Below are positions 1-6,633 of a stretch of DNA of 12,054 bases, in pieces. A program made the translations under genes and the position numbers. Below the pieces are notes generated by a model. The model was not told where the DNA came from. It did no database searches and worked only from the letters and a program-made list of their open reading frames with translations. The DNA is from Chloroflexota bacterium. Lineage in GTDB: Bacteria > Chloroflexota > UBA6077. How positions within the stretch are numbered: position 1 is the first letter of the stretch; each line of letters opens with the position of its first letter. The stretch is from assembly GCA_023380955.1 (NCBI GenBank), contig JAMCTB010000248.1, positions 1-12,054 of the forward strand, written 5' to 3'.

Positions 1-118
1 GCCCAAGGGCGTTCATGTCGACTGCGGCACGACCGGCCCTTGGCTAGACGATGAAGCTGGCTCGCCGCCGCCAGGGCAGCCGGCGTGAGGGTGGCGGGAG
101 ACGGTTGGGGCGGAGGAG
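1..118. other. Leading non-coding stretch upstream of the two-component genes
   Basis: No open frame continuing from the left edge could be recognised as a gene end. A weak 8-bp dyad (CCAAGGGC at 3-10 and GCCCTTGG at 36-43, 25-nt loop) is present but has no T run, so I do not call a terminator. No convincing -35/-10 pair was seen. The last bases (112-118) hold the GGAGGAG ribosome binding site of the next gene. Confidence 0.4.
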
Positions 119-121
119 ATG

Positions 122-514
122 ATGGAAGGATCACGGGTGGTAGTGGTGGAGGACGAACCCGAGATGCTCGACATCATGCAGGTTAACCTGGAGCAAGCGG
201 GGTATCACGTTGTCCCGGCCCGGGATGGCGTGGAGGCCTGCCGGCTTCTCGACACGGCGAATTGCGATGCCGTGGTGCTCGATCTCGAACTTCCCAGGTT
301 GTCGGGCTTCCGCCTTGCGACGCTGCTCCGGCGCGATCCCAGGTGGCGGGGGGTCCCGGTGGTGGTGGTGACCGCGTCTCACTTCGAGGAAGTGGAGGAG
401 ATTGCCGACAAGGGGGTGCAGGGCTTCATAACCAAGCCCTTCGACCCGGCTGATCTGGTGAGTCAACTGAAGTACGTGCTATCCAGGGCGGGAAGGATGC
501 AAGCCTACGAGTAG
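122..514 (+). CDS. Stand-alone response regulator receiver (CheY-like) protein
   Basis: This is a single-domain receiver of 130 residues that accepts a phosphoryl group from a histidine kinase. It has no DNA-binding or other output domain. The full receiver signature is visible: acidic pair E10-D11 (VEDEPE), phospho-acceptor D54 in VVLDLELP, T84 in VVVVTAS and K105 in FITKPF. ATG 122 is preferred over ATG 119 because the GGAGG at 112-116 lies only 2 nt from ATG 119 but 5 nt from ATG 122. The kinase gene follows 86 bp downstream on the same strand, so it is the likely partner. With no output domain it probably works through protein contact or as a phosphorelay intermediate; the target is unknown. 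The receiver call is firm, the pairing is inference. Confidence 0.93.
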   Translation: MEGSRVVVVEDEPEMLDIMQVNLEQAGYHVVPARDGVEACRLLDTANCDAVVLDLELPRLSGFRLATLLRRDPRWRGVPVVVVTASHFEEVEEIADKGVQGFITKPFDPADLVSQLKYVLSRAGRMQAYE

Positions 515-600
515 ACTCCGCTTCGAAGCTTCAGGAGAGGGCCACCGCTCGCAGCGACCGCGACAGGAGGCTCACCCTCACGGCAGGGAGGGGAAGCCCC

Positions 601-2628
601 TTGCCCAGGAGGAGCTCGCCGGCCGGAGTGGCTGCGCCCATGGGCATCGGCCAGGACCCTCTGATGGAGCGTGAAGCCGGCAAGGAGGTCTGGCTGGAGT
701 TGTCTCCTCCCAAACGAAGTAACCCGGCTGTCCGATTCGACTATGGCTTCCCGTGCAACCTCCTCGGCAGGGCCGCGGCTCTCGGCGAGGTCGCCCTCGG
801 CCCGGCAGCGACCGCAGCCTACATGAACGCCCTTGGGCTTCTGGCGGGGGCGGAGGTCGAGGAGTTCTACCGGAAAAGGTGGGACGTGTGGGTGCCGCTG
901 ACTCCTGCCAAGTACGGCTACATGATCGCGGAACTGTACGATAGGATGGGAGGCGGCGCGTCCCTCGCGGGTGCTGATGCCGAAAAGGTGGTTATCGGGG
1001 TCACCCGCTGCCCCTTTGCCGACTCCATGCCGGCCGCACCGAGTCTGTGCCTCCTTACCCATTCACTCTTCGGCAGTATCGCGGTCCGCAACTTTGGCTA
1101 CGCCAGGGTGGTGCACAGGAGCCATGTCGCCGCGAGGGACAGGGGCTGCGAGATCGCTGTCTACCTCAAACGCACGCCGGAGGGTGAGTCCGAGGAGGGT
1201 CGAGAGTACGCTCCGGGTAGCCCCCTCTTCGGTGGCGACCGAGGTGGGCAGGCCGGCGCCGCACAGCGAATAGCGCTGGCGGGGCGGGAGCTCCGAGAGA
1301 AGCTGTTGGGGCTGGACACACCGCTCGATAGATCGCGGCTGCTGGCAGAGGCCGGTGGACTGTTCAGGCCCGCTGGGACCGTGGAGGAGCTGCATCGGAG
1401 GATAGCGCTGCTCGGCTCGGGGGAGCTGGGCGAGGCGTGTGCCCTGTACCTGGATTCCCACGATGACCCCGGTCGCAGCGAGGTCGCCGCGGTCCACCAC
1501 GCGGATCCCTCCGTTGCACAAGCGCTCCGGCAGCTGCTGAGCGGGGATCCACGCGAGCGGTTGGGGGAGATCGGCAAGGCTCTGAGCGAGGGGCGGCCAC
1601 TCCTGGCGCCGGACGTGGGCGATGGGTCCCTCGCCCTCCCGCGGGATGCCGTGCAAACCCTCTCGAGCATGGGGCTGTCTTCCGTGCTGGTGGTTCCTCT
1701 GGTGGTGGACACCAGGCGCCTGGGCTCTCTGGTGTGCGTGGGCGGTTCCCAAAGGCGACTGGATGCCCGGGATCTCCTGCTGGCCGTTCGGTTTGCGGGG
1801 CTGGTTTCAGCAGCCATCGAAACGGCAGGAAGGCACAGACAGCTGGCGGAGGCGCTCAACGCCAGGGAGGCGTTTACCTCCATGGCCTTCCACGAACTGC
1901 AGAACGCCCTTGCTCGGCTGAAGGCGCTGGCTCAGGTCAGCGTAAGGGTGTTGGAGAAGGGGAAGCCGGAGGGCGTGTCTCGCGTGGAGCGAAACCTGGA
2001 GGCGATGTCCCAGCACGTCGACCTGCTGGCCGGACTGATTCGGGATATGTCGGACGCCTTCTCCATCGCGACGACCCGGATGGATCTGCGGAGAGAGCGA
2101 ACCAACCTCAACTCGCTGGTGGCGAGCGTGGTCGAGCGCTTCGAGGGGATCGGTGGCGAGCACTCGAAATACCGGCTGAGGGTCGAGGTGCCGGCGGTAC
2201 AGCTGATCGGAATGTGGGACCGGACCCGCATAGAGCAGCTGTTGACCAACCTGCTGGCCAATGCGGTCAACTACTCTCCCAACGGCGGATTGGTGACGGT
2301 GCGGGTGAGGCGGGCGGAGCCGGCCGAGCTGGAAACGGAGGCGGGACCGGGGGGGAAGTCCTCCACAAAGCGCGAGCCAACGATGGCCGTCGTCACCGTT
2401 CGCGACCAAGGGATCGGCATCCCGGCCGACCAGCACGTCTCGGTATTCTCCCCCTTCTGCAAGGCCAGCAACGTCGGTGAAAGCCACCGAGAAGGGGCCG
2501 GACTCGGCCTCTACATATGTGCAGGGATCGTCGAGGCCCACGGCGGTCGAATATGGGTCGACAGCCAGGTGGGTCGGGGCTCGGCATTCCATTTCAGCCT
2601 CCCGCTGGAGGAGACGGCGCTCGGATAA
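601..2628 (+). CDS. Cytoplasmic sensor histidine kinase with MetOD1-like N-terminus and GAF domain
   Basis: Order of domains: an N-terminal module at about residues 20-200 resembling the MetOD1 (methanogen output domain 1) family, with the pattern TRCPF...PSLCLLT...FGSIAVRNFGYA...RGCEIAVYLK and cysteines C137, C150 and C183; a GAF-like domain at about 255-415; a HisKA helix with H431 in MAFHELQNAL; and a HATPase_c domain with N554 (N-box), D602 in DQGIGIP (G1), FSPF (F-box) and GAGLGLY at 632-638 (G2). No membrane segment or signal peptide is seen, so it senses a cytoplasmic or diffusible cue. The start is uncertain. TTG 601 has a strong AGGGAGGGG (585-593) 7 nt away; GTG 628, ATG 640 and ATG 664 are in-frame alternatives. 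The kinase identity is certain, the GAF call good, the MetOD1 call from memory of the family pattern. The receiver gene upstream is its probable partner. Confidence 0.9.
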   Translation: MPRRSSPAGVAAPMGIGQDPLMEREAGKEVWLELSPPKRSNPAVRFDYGFPCNLLGRAAALGEVALGPAATAAYMNALGLLAGAEVEEFYRKRWDVWVPLTPAKYGYMIAELYDRMGGGASLAGADAEKVVIGVTRCPFADSMPAAPSLCLLTHSLFGSIAVRNFGYARVVHRSHVAARDRGCEIAVYLKRTPEGESEEGREYAPGSPLFGGDRGGQAGAAQRIALAGRELREKLLGLDTPLDRSRLLAEAGGLFRPAGTVEELHRRIALLGSGELGEACALYLDSHDDPGRSEVAAVHHADPSVAQALRQLLSGDPRERLGEIGKALSEGRPLLAPDVGDGSLALPRDAVQTLSSMGLSSVLVVPLVVDTRRLGSLVCVGGSQRRLDARDLLLAVRFAGLVSAAIETAGRHRQLAEALNAREAFTSMAFHELQNALARLKALAQVSVRVLEKGKPEGVSRVERNLEAMSQHVDLLAGLIRDMSDAFSIATTRMDLRRERTNLNSLVASVVERFEGIGGEHSKYRLRVEVPAVQLIGMWDRTRIEQLLTNLLANAVNYSPNGGLVTVRVRRAEPAELETEAGPGGKSSTKREPTMAVVTVRDQGIGIPADQHVSVFSPFCKASNVGESHREGAGLGLYICAGIVEAHGGRIWVDSQVGRGSAFHFSLPLEETALG

Positions 2629-2696
2629 CCCTCCCACAGACTCCCGACTGCGGCCTCCTCCTCCTCCCCCTCCCGAAGGGGATCCCAGAAGCCGAA

Positions 2697-2724
2697 TTGA
2701 CACCGGTGAGGCGGCGCCCATAAT
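2697..2724 (+). promoter_or_regulatory. Sigma-70-type promoter of the aminopeptidase remnant
   Basis: TTGACA at 2697-2702 and CATAAT at 2719-2724 are 16 bp apart, matching 11 of 12 consensus bases. Transcription would begin near 2731, about 45 nt before the ATG at 2777. The in-frame ATG at 2723 falls within the -10 and is therefore unlikely to be a start. The promoter looks intact although the gene it serves is broken. Confidence 0.6.
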
Positions 2725-2738
2725 GGTCACGCCGCCTC
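2708..2738. promoter_or_regulatory. Dyad enclosing the -10 of the aminopeptidase remnant, possible operator
   Basis: Perfect 9-bp inverted arms GAGGCGGCG (2708-2716) and CGCCGCCTC (2730-2738) flank a 13-nt centre that holds the -10 hexamer and a smaller CCAT/ATGG dyad. Its placement across the -10 and expected start point is where a repressor would act. The binding protein is unknown. A GC-rich hairpin without regulatory role is the alternative. Confidence 0.4.
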
Positions 2739-2776
2739 GAGCAGTGGCGGCGTCTGGGATAGAAGGGGGTTACGCT

Positions 2777-3354
2777 ATGGGAGGATCATCCCTTGGGGCG
2801 AGGCCGCGGGCGAGGGACATCGGCATCAAGACCGGCACCTTCAGCCCCGTGGTGGGGGAGGTCCACGACGGCTTCCTGAACGACATCCAGGGCCGCCACG
2901 TGAGGAAGGAACACGTCTTCCAGGCCATCGCCAACGCCCAGTCGGGAACGGTGGAGGAGGGGAGCGTAGGAGGCGGGACGGGGAGCAGCTGCAGCTGGAG
3001 CGGATCGCCAAGCGGGTGGAGTTGGGGCTGGCCCGCACCGGCTTCTACAGTAGCAACGCCTCGGGCGACTTCTTCCTCGCCTTCTCCATCGCCCACCGCA
3101 TCCCCCACGGGGCCGACCGTCCGCTGGACGGCAGGGTGGTGAGCAACGACTCCATGTCGCCCCTCTTTCTGGCGACGGTGGAGGCCACCGAGGAGGCCGT
3201 CATCAACTCGGTGCTGCGGGCGACCACGGTGGTCGGCCGGGACGGCAACGTCCGGGATGCCATCGACGTCGAGGAGCTGCTGAGAGTGCTGAGGAAGTAT
3301 AACGCCCTGGACTGGGACGAAACGCTACCACCCTGGGGCGGGCAGGCGAGATAA
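2777..3354 (+). pseudogene. Broken P1-family (DmpA-like, S58) aminopeptidase
   Basis: Pieces of a DmpA/BapA-type L-aminopeptidase/D-esterase are recognisable in order. The head RARDIGIKTGTF is joined directly to PVVGEVHDGFLNDIQGRHVRKEHVF, and the VEEGSVGGGTG segment then breaks off near 2981-2986. The tail continues in another frame: LERIAKRVELGLARTGFYSS, ASGDFFLAFS, SPLFLATVEATEEAVINS and VVGRDG. Compared with the family's usual 320-380 residues, roughly 80-100 residues are missing at each of two points: after the N-terminal TFSP and after GGGTG. The second loss also shifts the frame, so the first reading frame runs on into an unrelated Ser/Trp-rich tail ending at 3142. The autocleavage region before the nucleophile Ser is split from the head and the nucleophile itself (expected in the tail) is still near SNASGDF. 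ATG 2777 has AAGGGGG (2763-2769) 7 nt upstream. No active enzyme is expected. Confidence 0.85.
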
Positions 3355-3368
3355 GATCGGGGGGGAGT

Positions 3369-3400
3369 GTAGGGGGGCGGCAGCCGCCCCTACTGGTTTT
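3369..3400. repeat. GTAGGGG-type palindrome, possible terminator
   Basis: Left arm GTAGGGGGGCGGC (3369-3381) pairs with right arm GCCGCCCCTAC (3383-3393) apart from a 2-G bulge, giving a strong hairpin, and TGGTTTT follows. It could end transcription of the broken peptidase, insulating the Fur promoter that starts 11 bp further on. It also resembles the dispersed GTAGGGGC palindromes that recur between genes in some GC-rich genomes; only one copy of this form is in the window. Confidence 0.5.
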
Positions 3401-3410
3401 CGGGGATGGC

Positions 3411-3439
3411 TTGACAGAAGCTGCCACCAGGCAGATAAT
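3411..3439 (+). promoter_or_regulatory. Promoter of the Fur-ECF metal transport operon
   Basis: Perfect -35 TTGACA (3411-3416), 17-bp spacer, and -10 GATAAT (3434-3439) matching five of six consensus bases. Transcription should begin near 3446, leaving a leader of about 20 nt before the regulator gene. The leader is too short for a cobalamin riboswitch, so regulation must be by the dyad on the -10. The TTG at 3411 that could be read as an in-frame start is really the -35. Confidence 0.75.
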
Positions 3440-3457
3440 TGAGACATCGTATCAATT
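3437..3457. promoter_or_regulatory. Fur-type operator dyad over the -10 and start point
   Basis: AATTGA (3437-3442) and TCAATT (3452-3457) are perfect arms, with further symmetry inside (AC...GT) around a 9-nt centre, giving a 21-bp dyad. This size and AT-richness fit a Fur/Zur/Nur box in an otherwise GC-rich region. It overlaps the -10 and the expected start point, so binding would block transcription of the regulator and the transporter. Which metal is sensed cannot be read from the box. Confidence 0.65.
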
Positions 3458-3467
3458 AGGTGGAGGG

Positions 3468-3914
3468 ATGGTGAACGGCTCGGAACCGACGATGCCTCAG
3501 GTGTTGGGGTCCCTGCAACAGGCCGGGTACAAGGTGACCGCTGCCCGACGCACGGTGATCGAGACGGTGCTGGGCAAGGACCGACACTTCACGGGGGCGG
3601 AGCTGGTTGCCGAGGTGTTCGCTGCCGACCGCTCGGTCGGCCGGGCCACCGTGTTCCGCACCCTGGACGTGCTGGTGGATCTGGGCGTGATCGGTCGCGT
3701 CCACCGGCCCGAGGGCGGCCACGGTTACGTTCTCTGTCCTCGGGGCCACCACCACCACGCCATCTGTTCGCGATGCGGGTTGGTGCTGGACCTTCCGGGC
3801 TGTCCTCTCAGCTCGGAAGCGGAGCAGGACACCCTCGTGGCGGGCTTTCGCCTTCAGGGCCATCGCCTGGAGTACTACGGTCTCTGCCAGGCGTGCCAAA
3901 CAAAGGATAACTGA
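3468..3914 (+). CDS. Fur-family metal-responsive transcriptional regulator
   Basis: This is a Fur-superfamily repressor of 148 residues. The winged-helix domain spans about 10-85 with GYKVTAARRTVIETV and recognition helix SVGRATVFRTLDVL (56-69). The dimer/metal domain includes the CPRGHHHHAICSRCG stretch (H94-H97) and two CxxC pairs, C100/C103 and C140/C143, typical of the structural zinc site. H40, H85 and E82 are candidate sensing ligands. ATG 3468 is preceded by AGGTGGAGGG (3458-3467); GTG 3471 is an alternative. A start at TTG 3411 is rejected because that is the promoter -35. It begins an operon with an ECF metal transporter 5 bp downstream and probably represses itself and the transporter through the dyad on its own -10. 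Sensed metal (nickel, cobalt, zinc) is unresolved, so no symbol is given. Confidence 0.93.
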   Translation: MVNGSEPTMPQVLGSLQQAGYKVTAARRTVIETVLGKDRHFTGAELVAEVFAADRSVGRATVFRTLDVLVDLGVIGRVHRPEGGHGYVLCPRGHHHHAICSRCGLVLDLPGCPLSSEAEQDTLVAGFRLQGHRLEYYGLCQACQTKDN

Positions 3915-3919
3915 CGACT

Positions 3920-4789
3920 ATGTCCCATCTGCACATTCCCGATGGGGTGCTTCCCCTCTGGCTCGTAGCTCTGGGGTGGCTTCTGGTTGGGGCCATCCTC
4001 CTACTGGTTTCCCGCCGTCTGGGCAAAGTGGAACGCGGACGCCAGCTTCCCCTGCTGGGGGTCATGGCGGCCGTCATGCTGGTGGGTATGTCCACCGAGA
4101 TCGTGCCCATCGCCTATCACACCAACCTCTCGGTGCTGGCCGGCATCGTCCTGGGGCCGGCTCTCGGCTTCCTGGCGGCCATGGTGGTGAACCTGATCCT
4201 GGCACTCTTCGGCCACGGTGGCATCACCGTGGTGGGGCTGAACACCCTGGTGGTAGGGGCCGAGGCCGCCCTGGGCTACTATCTGTTCCGGGGGCTGTGG
4301 TCCCTGCTCAGGCGGAGGCAACGCTCTCCCGCCGTGGCGGCCGGCGTGGCGACGGCCCTGACGTTGATGCTGAGCACGACGCTGATGATCGGCATAGTCG
4401 GCCTCTCCAACCTGGACCCCTCGACCCACGTGGCCGTCGGCCCGGAGAGCCTGACCTTCCGCAATCCCTTCGAGCACGGCTTCCTCTCCTCGGAGCTGGC
4501 GGCTGTGGAGGCCGGAAACGAGGTCGCCTCCTCGGCCCCTGCGCTCGACCTGCCCGCTTTCGCGAAGCTGGTGTTCGCCCTGGCCCTGATAGGCTGGGTG
4601 TTGGAGGCCCTCCTCACGGGGGCCATCGTGGGGTTCGTCCATCGGGTGCGCCCCGACCTGGTCTCCCGGGAGCGGGCGGCTGCGGCCACCTCGGTTGGAC
4701 CTCTGAGGAAGAGTGAGCCGTACGACGGTCGGGGTGGCGGACTGCCATCGGGGGATCAGCCGCAGCACCAAGAGGGGCGGCCGGGGTAA
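3920..4789 (+). CDS. cbiM: ECF transporter metal-binding permease, CbiM/NikM family
   Basis: This is the substrate-specific membrane subunit (289 residues) of a group I ECF transporter for cobalt or nickel. Signature features are the N-terminal HIPDG motif, a run of about six or seven hydrophobic segments, conserved H67 in PIAYHTNLS, and FGHGGITVVGLNTLVVG at about 97-113. Family members normally begin Met-His-Ile-Pro-Asp-Gly, and the first residues bind the metal. Here the start is M-S-H-L-H-I-P-D-G, three residues longer, which places His3 in an amino-terminal X-X-His (ATCUN-like) arrangement. FGHGG carries His where many relatives have Asp. Between the last membrane segments lies an extended loop (about 170-210). 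The start ATG 3920 has AAAGGA at 3902-3907, a rather long 12 nt away. Co-transcribed with the Fur regulator (5 bp gap) and the CbiQ-CbiO fusion (5 bp gap). Cobalt versus nickel cannot be told from sequence. Confidence 0.88.
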   Translation: MSHLHIPDGVLPLWLVALGWLLVGAILLLVSRRLGKVERGRQLPLLGVMAAVMLVGMSTEIVPIAYHTNLSVLAGIVLGPALGFLAAMVVNLILALFGHGGITVVGLNTLVVGAEAALGYYLFRGLWSLLRRRQRSPAVAAGVATALTLMLSTTLMIGIVGLSNLDPSTHVAVGPESLTFRNPFEHGFLSSELAAVEAGNEVASSAPALDLPAFAKLVFALALIGWVLEALLTGAIVGFVHRVRPDLVSRERAAAATSVGPLRKSEPYDGRGGGLPSGDQPQHQEGRPG

Positions 4790-4794
4790 CCAAC

Positions 4795-6567
4795 ATGGAC
4801 ATCGCGGCCATCGACTACTGGGCCAACAGTGGAAATAGCTTCCTCCATCGTTCTTCGGCACTGGGCAAGGGGCTGGCGGCGCTCGCCTTCGTGGCTGCCA
4901 CCGTGATGGCCTCCAGCCCCTTCCTGCTGCTGGCCATCTATCTGTTGCTGGCGGCCGGGGTGTTTGCCAGCCGTCTTCCGGCTCGACGCCTCTTCAGCAT
5001 AGCCGCCTATCCCACCCTCTTCGCTCTGTTGTTCGTGGCGAGCCGGTGGAACGGCGGGCTGGCGACGCCCGCCTTGATCCTGTTGAAGACCCTGACGGCG
5101 GCCCAGGCGATGGTGCTGCTGATCGCCACCACGCCCTATCCCGACCTCTTCGCGGCGCTGGGGCGCGTCACCCCAGGACTGTTGGGCGATGGGCTGTTCG
5201 TCACCTATCGATCCTTCTTCATCCTCCTTCGGGAGATGGGCCGGATGCTGACGGCGCTGCGGCTGCGGGGCGGGATGCGGCCGCGACAGTTCGCCTCCAA
5301 CCTGGGCAATCTCAGCCGCGCGCTGGGCATGCTGCTCGTGCGGGCGGTGGACCTGTCGGAGAAGCTGTACGCAGTGCTGCGGATTCGGGGTTACCGGGGC
5401 AGACTGGTGACCGGCTCCCGATGGCACACCATGTCGGGAAACGACCTGTTTCCCCTGGCGGCGGGCGTGGCCGCCCTGGGACTGGCGCTGCTGGCCGCCC
5501 TGTCGCCTGCCCTGTGGGCCTCGTCCAACGGGCTGGTCCTGGTGAGTGCGGCTGTGGTGGCGGGGGTGACTCTGGTCGCTCAGAAGACACGAGACACAGC
5601 GCACAGGGCACCGGGGGAAGGGCAGGACTCAGGGCTCAGGATTCACGACTCAGAATCGAGAACGCGGAACCGAGGAATCATGCAAAGCAGTCAGCACTCA
5701 GCAGTCAGCGGCCGGCGGTCGGATGATGAGGTGGCCCGGGTCAGCTGCGTCCGGCACGTCTACCCCGACGGGACCGAGGTCAGCCTGTGCGGGCTCGATT
5801 TCGTCGCCCACAGGGGCGAGAAGGTGGTGATCCTGGGTCCTAACGGAGCCGGAAAGAGCACCCTGCTGAACCATCTGCTGGGGTTGCTGCGACCTACCGA
5901 GGGTGAGGTGGTGGTGCTGGGCCACGACCCGGCGCGGGAGTTCGGGGCGATCCAGCCCCGGCTCGGTGTCCTGCTCCAGGACGTGGACGAGCAGCTGTTG
6001 GGCCCCACGGTGGCCGACGACGTGGCCTTCGGTGCTCGGAACGCCGGCCACGGCGAGGAGCAGAGTCGCGCTATGGCCTACAGGTCCATGAAGCGGCTAG
6101 GGGTGCTGCATCTGGCCGACAAGGTTCCCCACTACCTGTCGGGCGGGGAGAAGCGGAAGGTAGCGCTGGCAGGGGCCCTGGTGACCGATCCGGATCTGCT
6201 GGTGCTGGACGAGCCCTTCGAGGGGCTGGACCCACGCTCGAGGGGCGAGCTGGTGGCCCTCCTGACGGAACTTCATCGGGAGAGGGGCCTCACCATCATC
6301 GTCACCACCCACCACGTGGACCTGCTGCCGGTGCTTGCGGACACGGTGTACCTGTTGGTTGATGGCGGCCACATCGTCGCCAGCGGGACGCCGGAGGAGG
6401 TGTTCTCCCGTCCGGGGCTGCTGCGGGAGTCCTCCATCGAGCCACCCACACTGACGCTGCTGTTCCAGCGGCTGCTGGAGGCCGGCGTGGACCTGGGAAT
6501 GCCCATGGACGTGGAGGACGCCGCCCAGCGGCTGCTGGCGCTGGCGAAGCACAAAGCCTCGGCCTGA
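4795..6567 (+). CDS. Fused ECF transporter transmembrane and ATPase subunits (CbiQ-CbiO)
   Basis: One 590-residue frame carries both remaining parts of the transporter. Residues 1-262 are CbiQ-like (T component), with several membrane segments and the coupling-helix region LRLRGGMRPRQ then LRIRGYRG near 200. Residues 312-590 are the CbiO-like ABC ATPase: Walker A GPNGAGKST (348-356), Q-loop Gln395 in LLQDVDEQLLG, signature LSGGE (448-452), Walker B LVLDEP with Glu473, and H-switch His506. The linker, residues 263-311, is polar, with no domain character, and is encoded by repeat-like DNA with ACTCAG units. ATG 5680 inside it has GAGGA upstream and could start a separate CbiO, but no stop separates the halves. 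It powers metal uptake by CbiM encoded just upstream. The two domains are certain; whether one or two polypeptides are made is open. Confidence 0.9.
   Translation: MDIAAIDYWANSGNSFLHRSSALGKGLAALAFVAATVMASSPFLLLAIYLLLAAGVFASRLPARRLFSIAAYPTLFALLFVASRWNGGLATPALILLKTLTAAQAMVLLIATTPYPDLFAALGRVTPGLLGDGLFVTYRSFFILLREMGRMLTALRLRGGMRPRQFASNLGNLSRALGMLLVRAVDLSEKLYAVLRIRGYRGRLVTGSRWHTMSGNDLFPLAAGVAALGLALLAALSPALWASSNGLVLVSAAVVAGVTLVAQKTRDTAHRAPGEGQDSGLRIHDSESRTRNRGIMQSSQHSAVSGRRSDDEVARVSCVRHVYPDGTEVSLCGLDFVAHRGEKVVILGPNGAGKSTLLNHLLGLLRPTEGEVVVLGHDPAREFGAIQPRLGVLLQDVDEQLLGPTVADDVAFGARNAGHGEEQSRAMAYRSMKRLGVLHLADKVPHYLSGGEKRKVALAGALVTDPDLLVLDEPFEGLDPRSRGELVALLTELHRERGLTIIVTTHHVDLLPVLADTVYLLVDGGHIVASGTPEEVFSRPGLLRESSIEPPTLTLLFQRLLEAGVDLGMPMDVEDAAQRLLALAKHKASA
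5625..5709. repeat. ACTCAG/TCAGCACT repeat DNA within the CbiQ-CbiO linker
   Basis: Short tandem-like units are packed here: GGACTCAGGGCTCAGGATTC (5625-5644), CGACTCAG (5646-5653) and GCAGTCAGCACTCAGCAGTC (5687-5706). GGACTCAG and TCAGCACT also occur in the repeat after the PspA-like gene (10014-10025). The composition differs from the flanking codons, which use GC-ending triplets of a membrane and an ATPase domain. It reads as intergenic repeat DNA that happens to be open in frame. Confidence 0.55.
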
Positions 6568-6570
6568 GAA

Positions 6571-6633
6571 AGGAAGAGACCGCGCCTGCGGGGCCGGCCG
6601 CGGGGGCCTATCCCGCGGGCGCGGTCTCTTCCT
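6571..6633. terminator. Convergent bidirectional terminator hairpin
   Basis: A 22-nt left arm (6571-6592, AGGAAGAGACCGCGCC...) pairs with the right arm (6612-6633, ...GGCGCGGTCTCTTCCT) with one T-G wobble and a 19-nt loop. It starts 3 bp after the TGA of the CbiQ-CbiO fusion and includes the stop and last codons (EETAPAG) of the minus-strand chemotaxis receptor. One strong hairpin can thus end both converging transcripts. There is no long T run, so efficiency or Rho-dependence is unclear. Confidence 0.7.

Noticed and set aside
3..43. 8-bp dyad CCAAGGGC/GCCCTTGG as a terminator of an upstream gene
   Set aside because: The loop is 25 nt and no T run follows; too weak to call.
1063..1883. Long minus-strand frames opposite the kinase
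   Set aside because: They are Arg/Ser/Pro-rich shadow frames from GC-rich codon bias with no family signature.
2665..2685. TCCCC/GGGGA dyad after the kinase as a terminator
   Set aside because: Only 5 bp of stem and no T tract.
2723..3142. A separate intact gene reading through the peptidase remnant into a Ser/Pro/Trp-rich tail
   Set aside because: The tail after GGGTG is an out-of-frame reading of the peptidase C-terminus, whose motifs resume in the other frame.
3411..3467. N-terminal extension of the Fur gene from TTG 3411
   Set aside because: TTGACA there is the -35 and GATAAT follows at 17 bp; the RBS sits just before ATG 3468.
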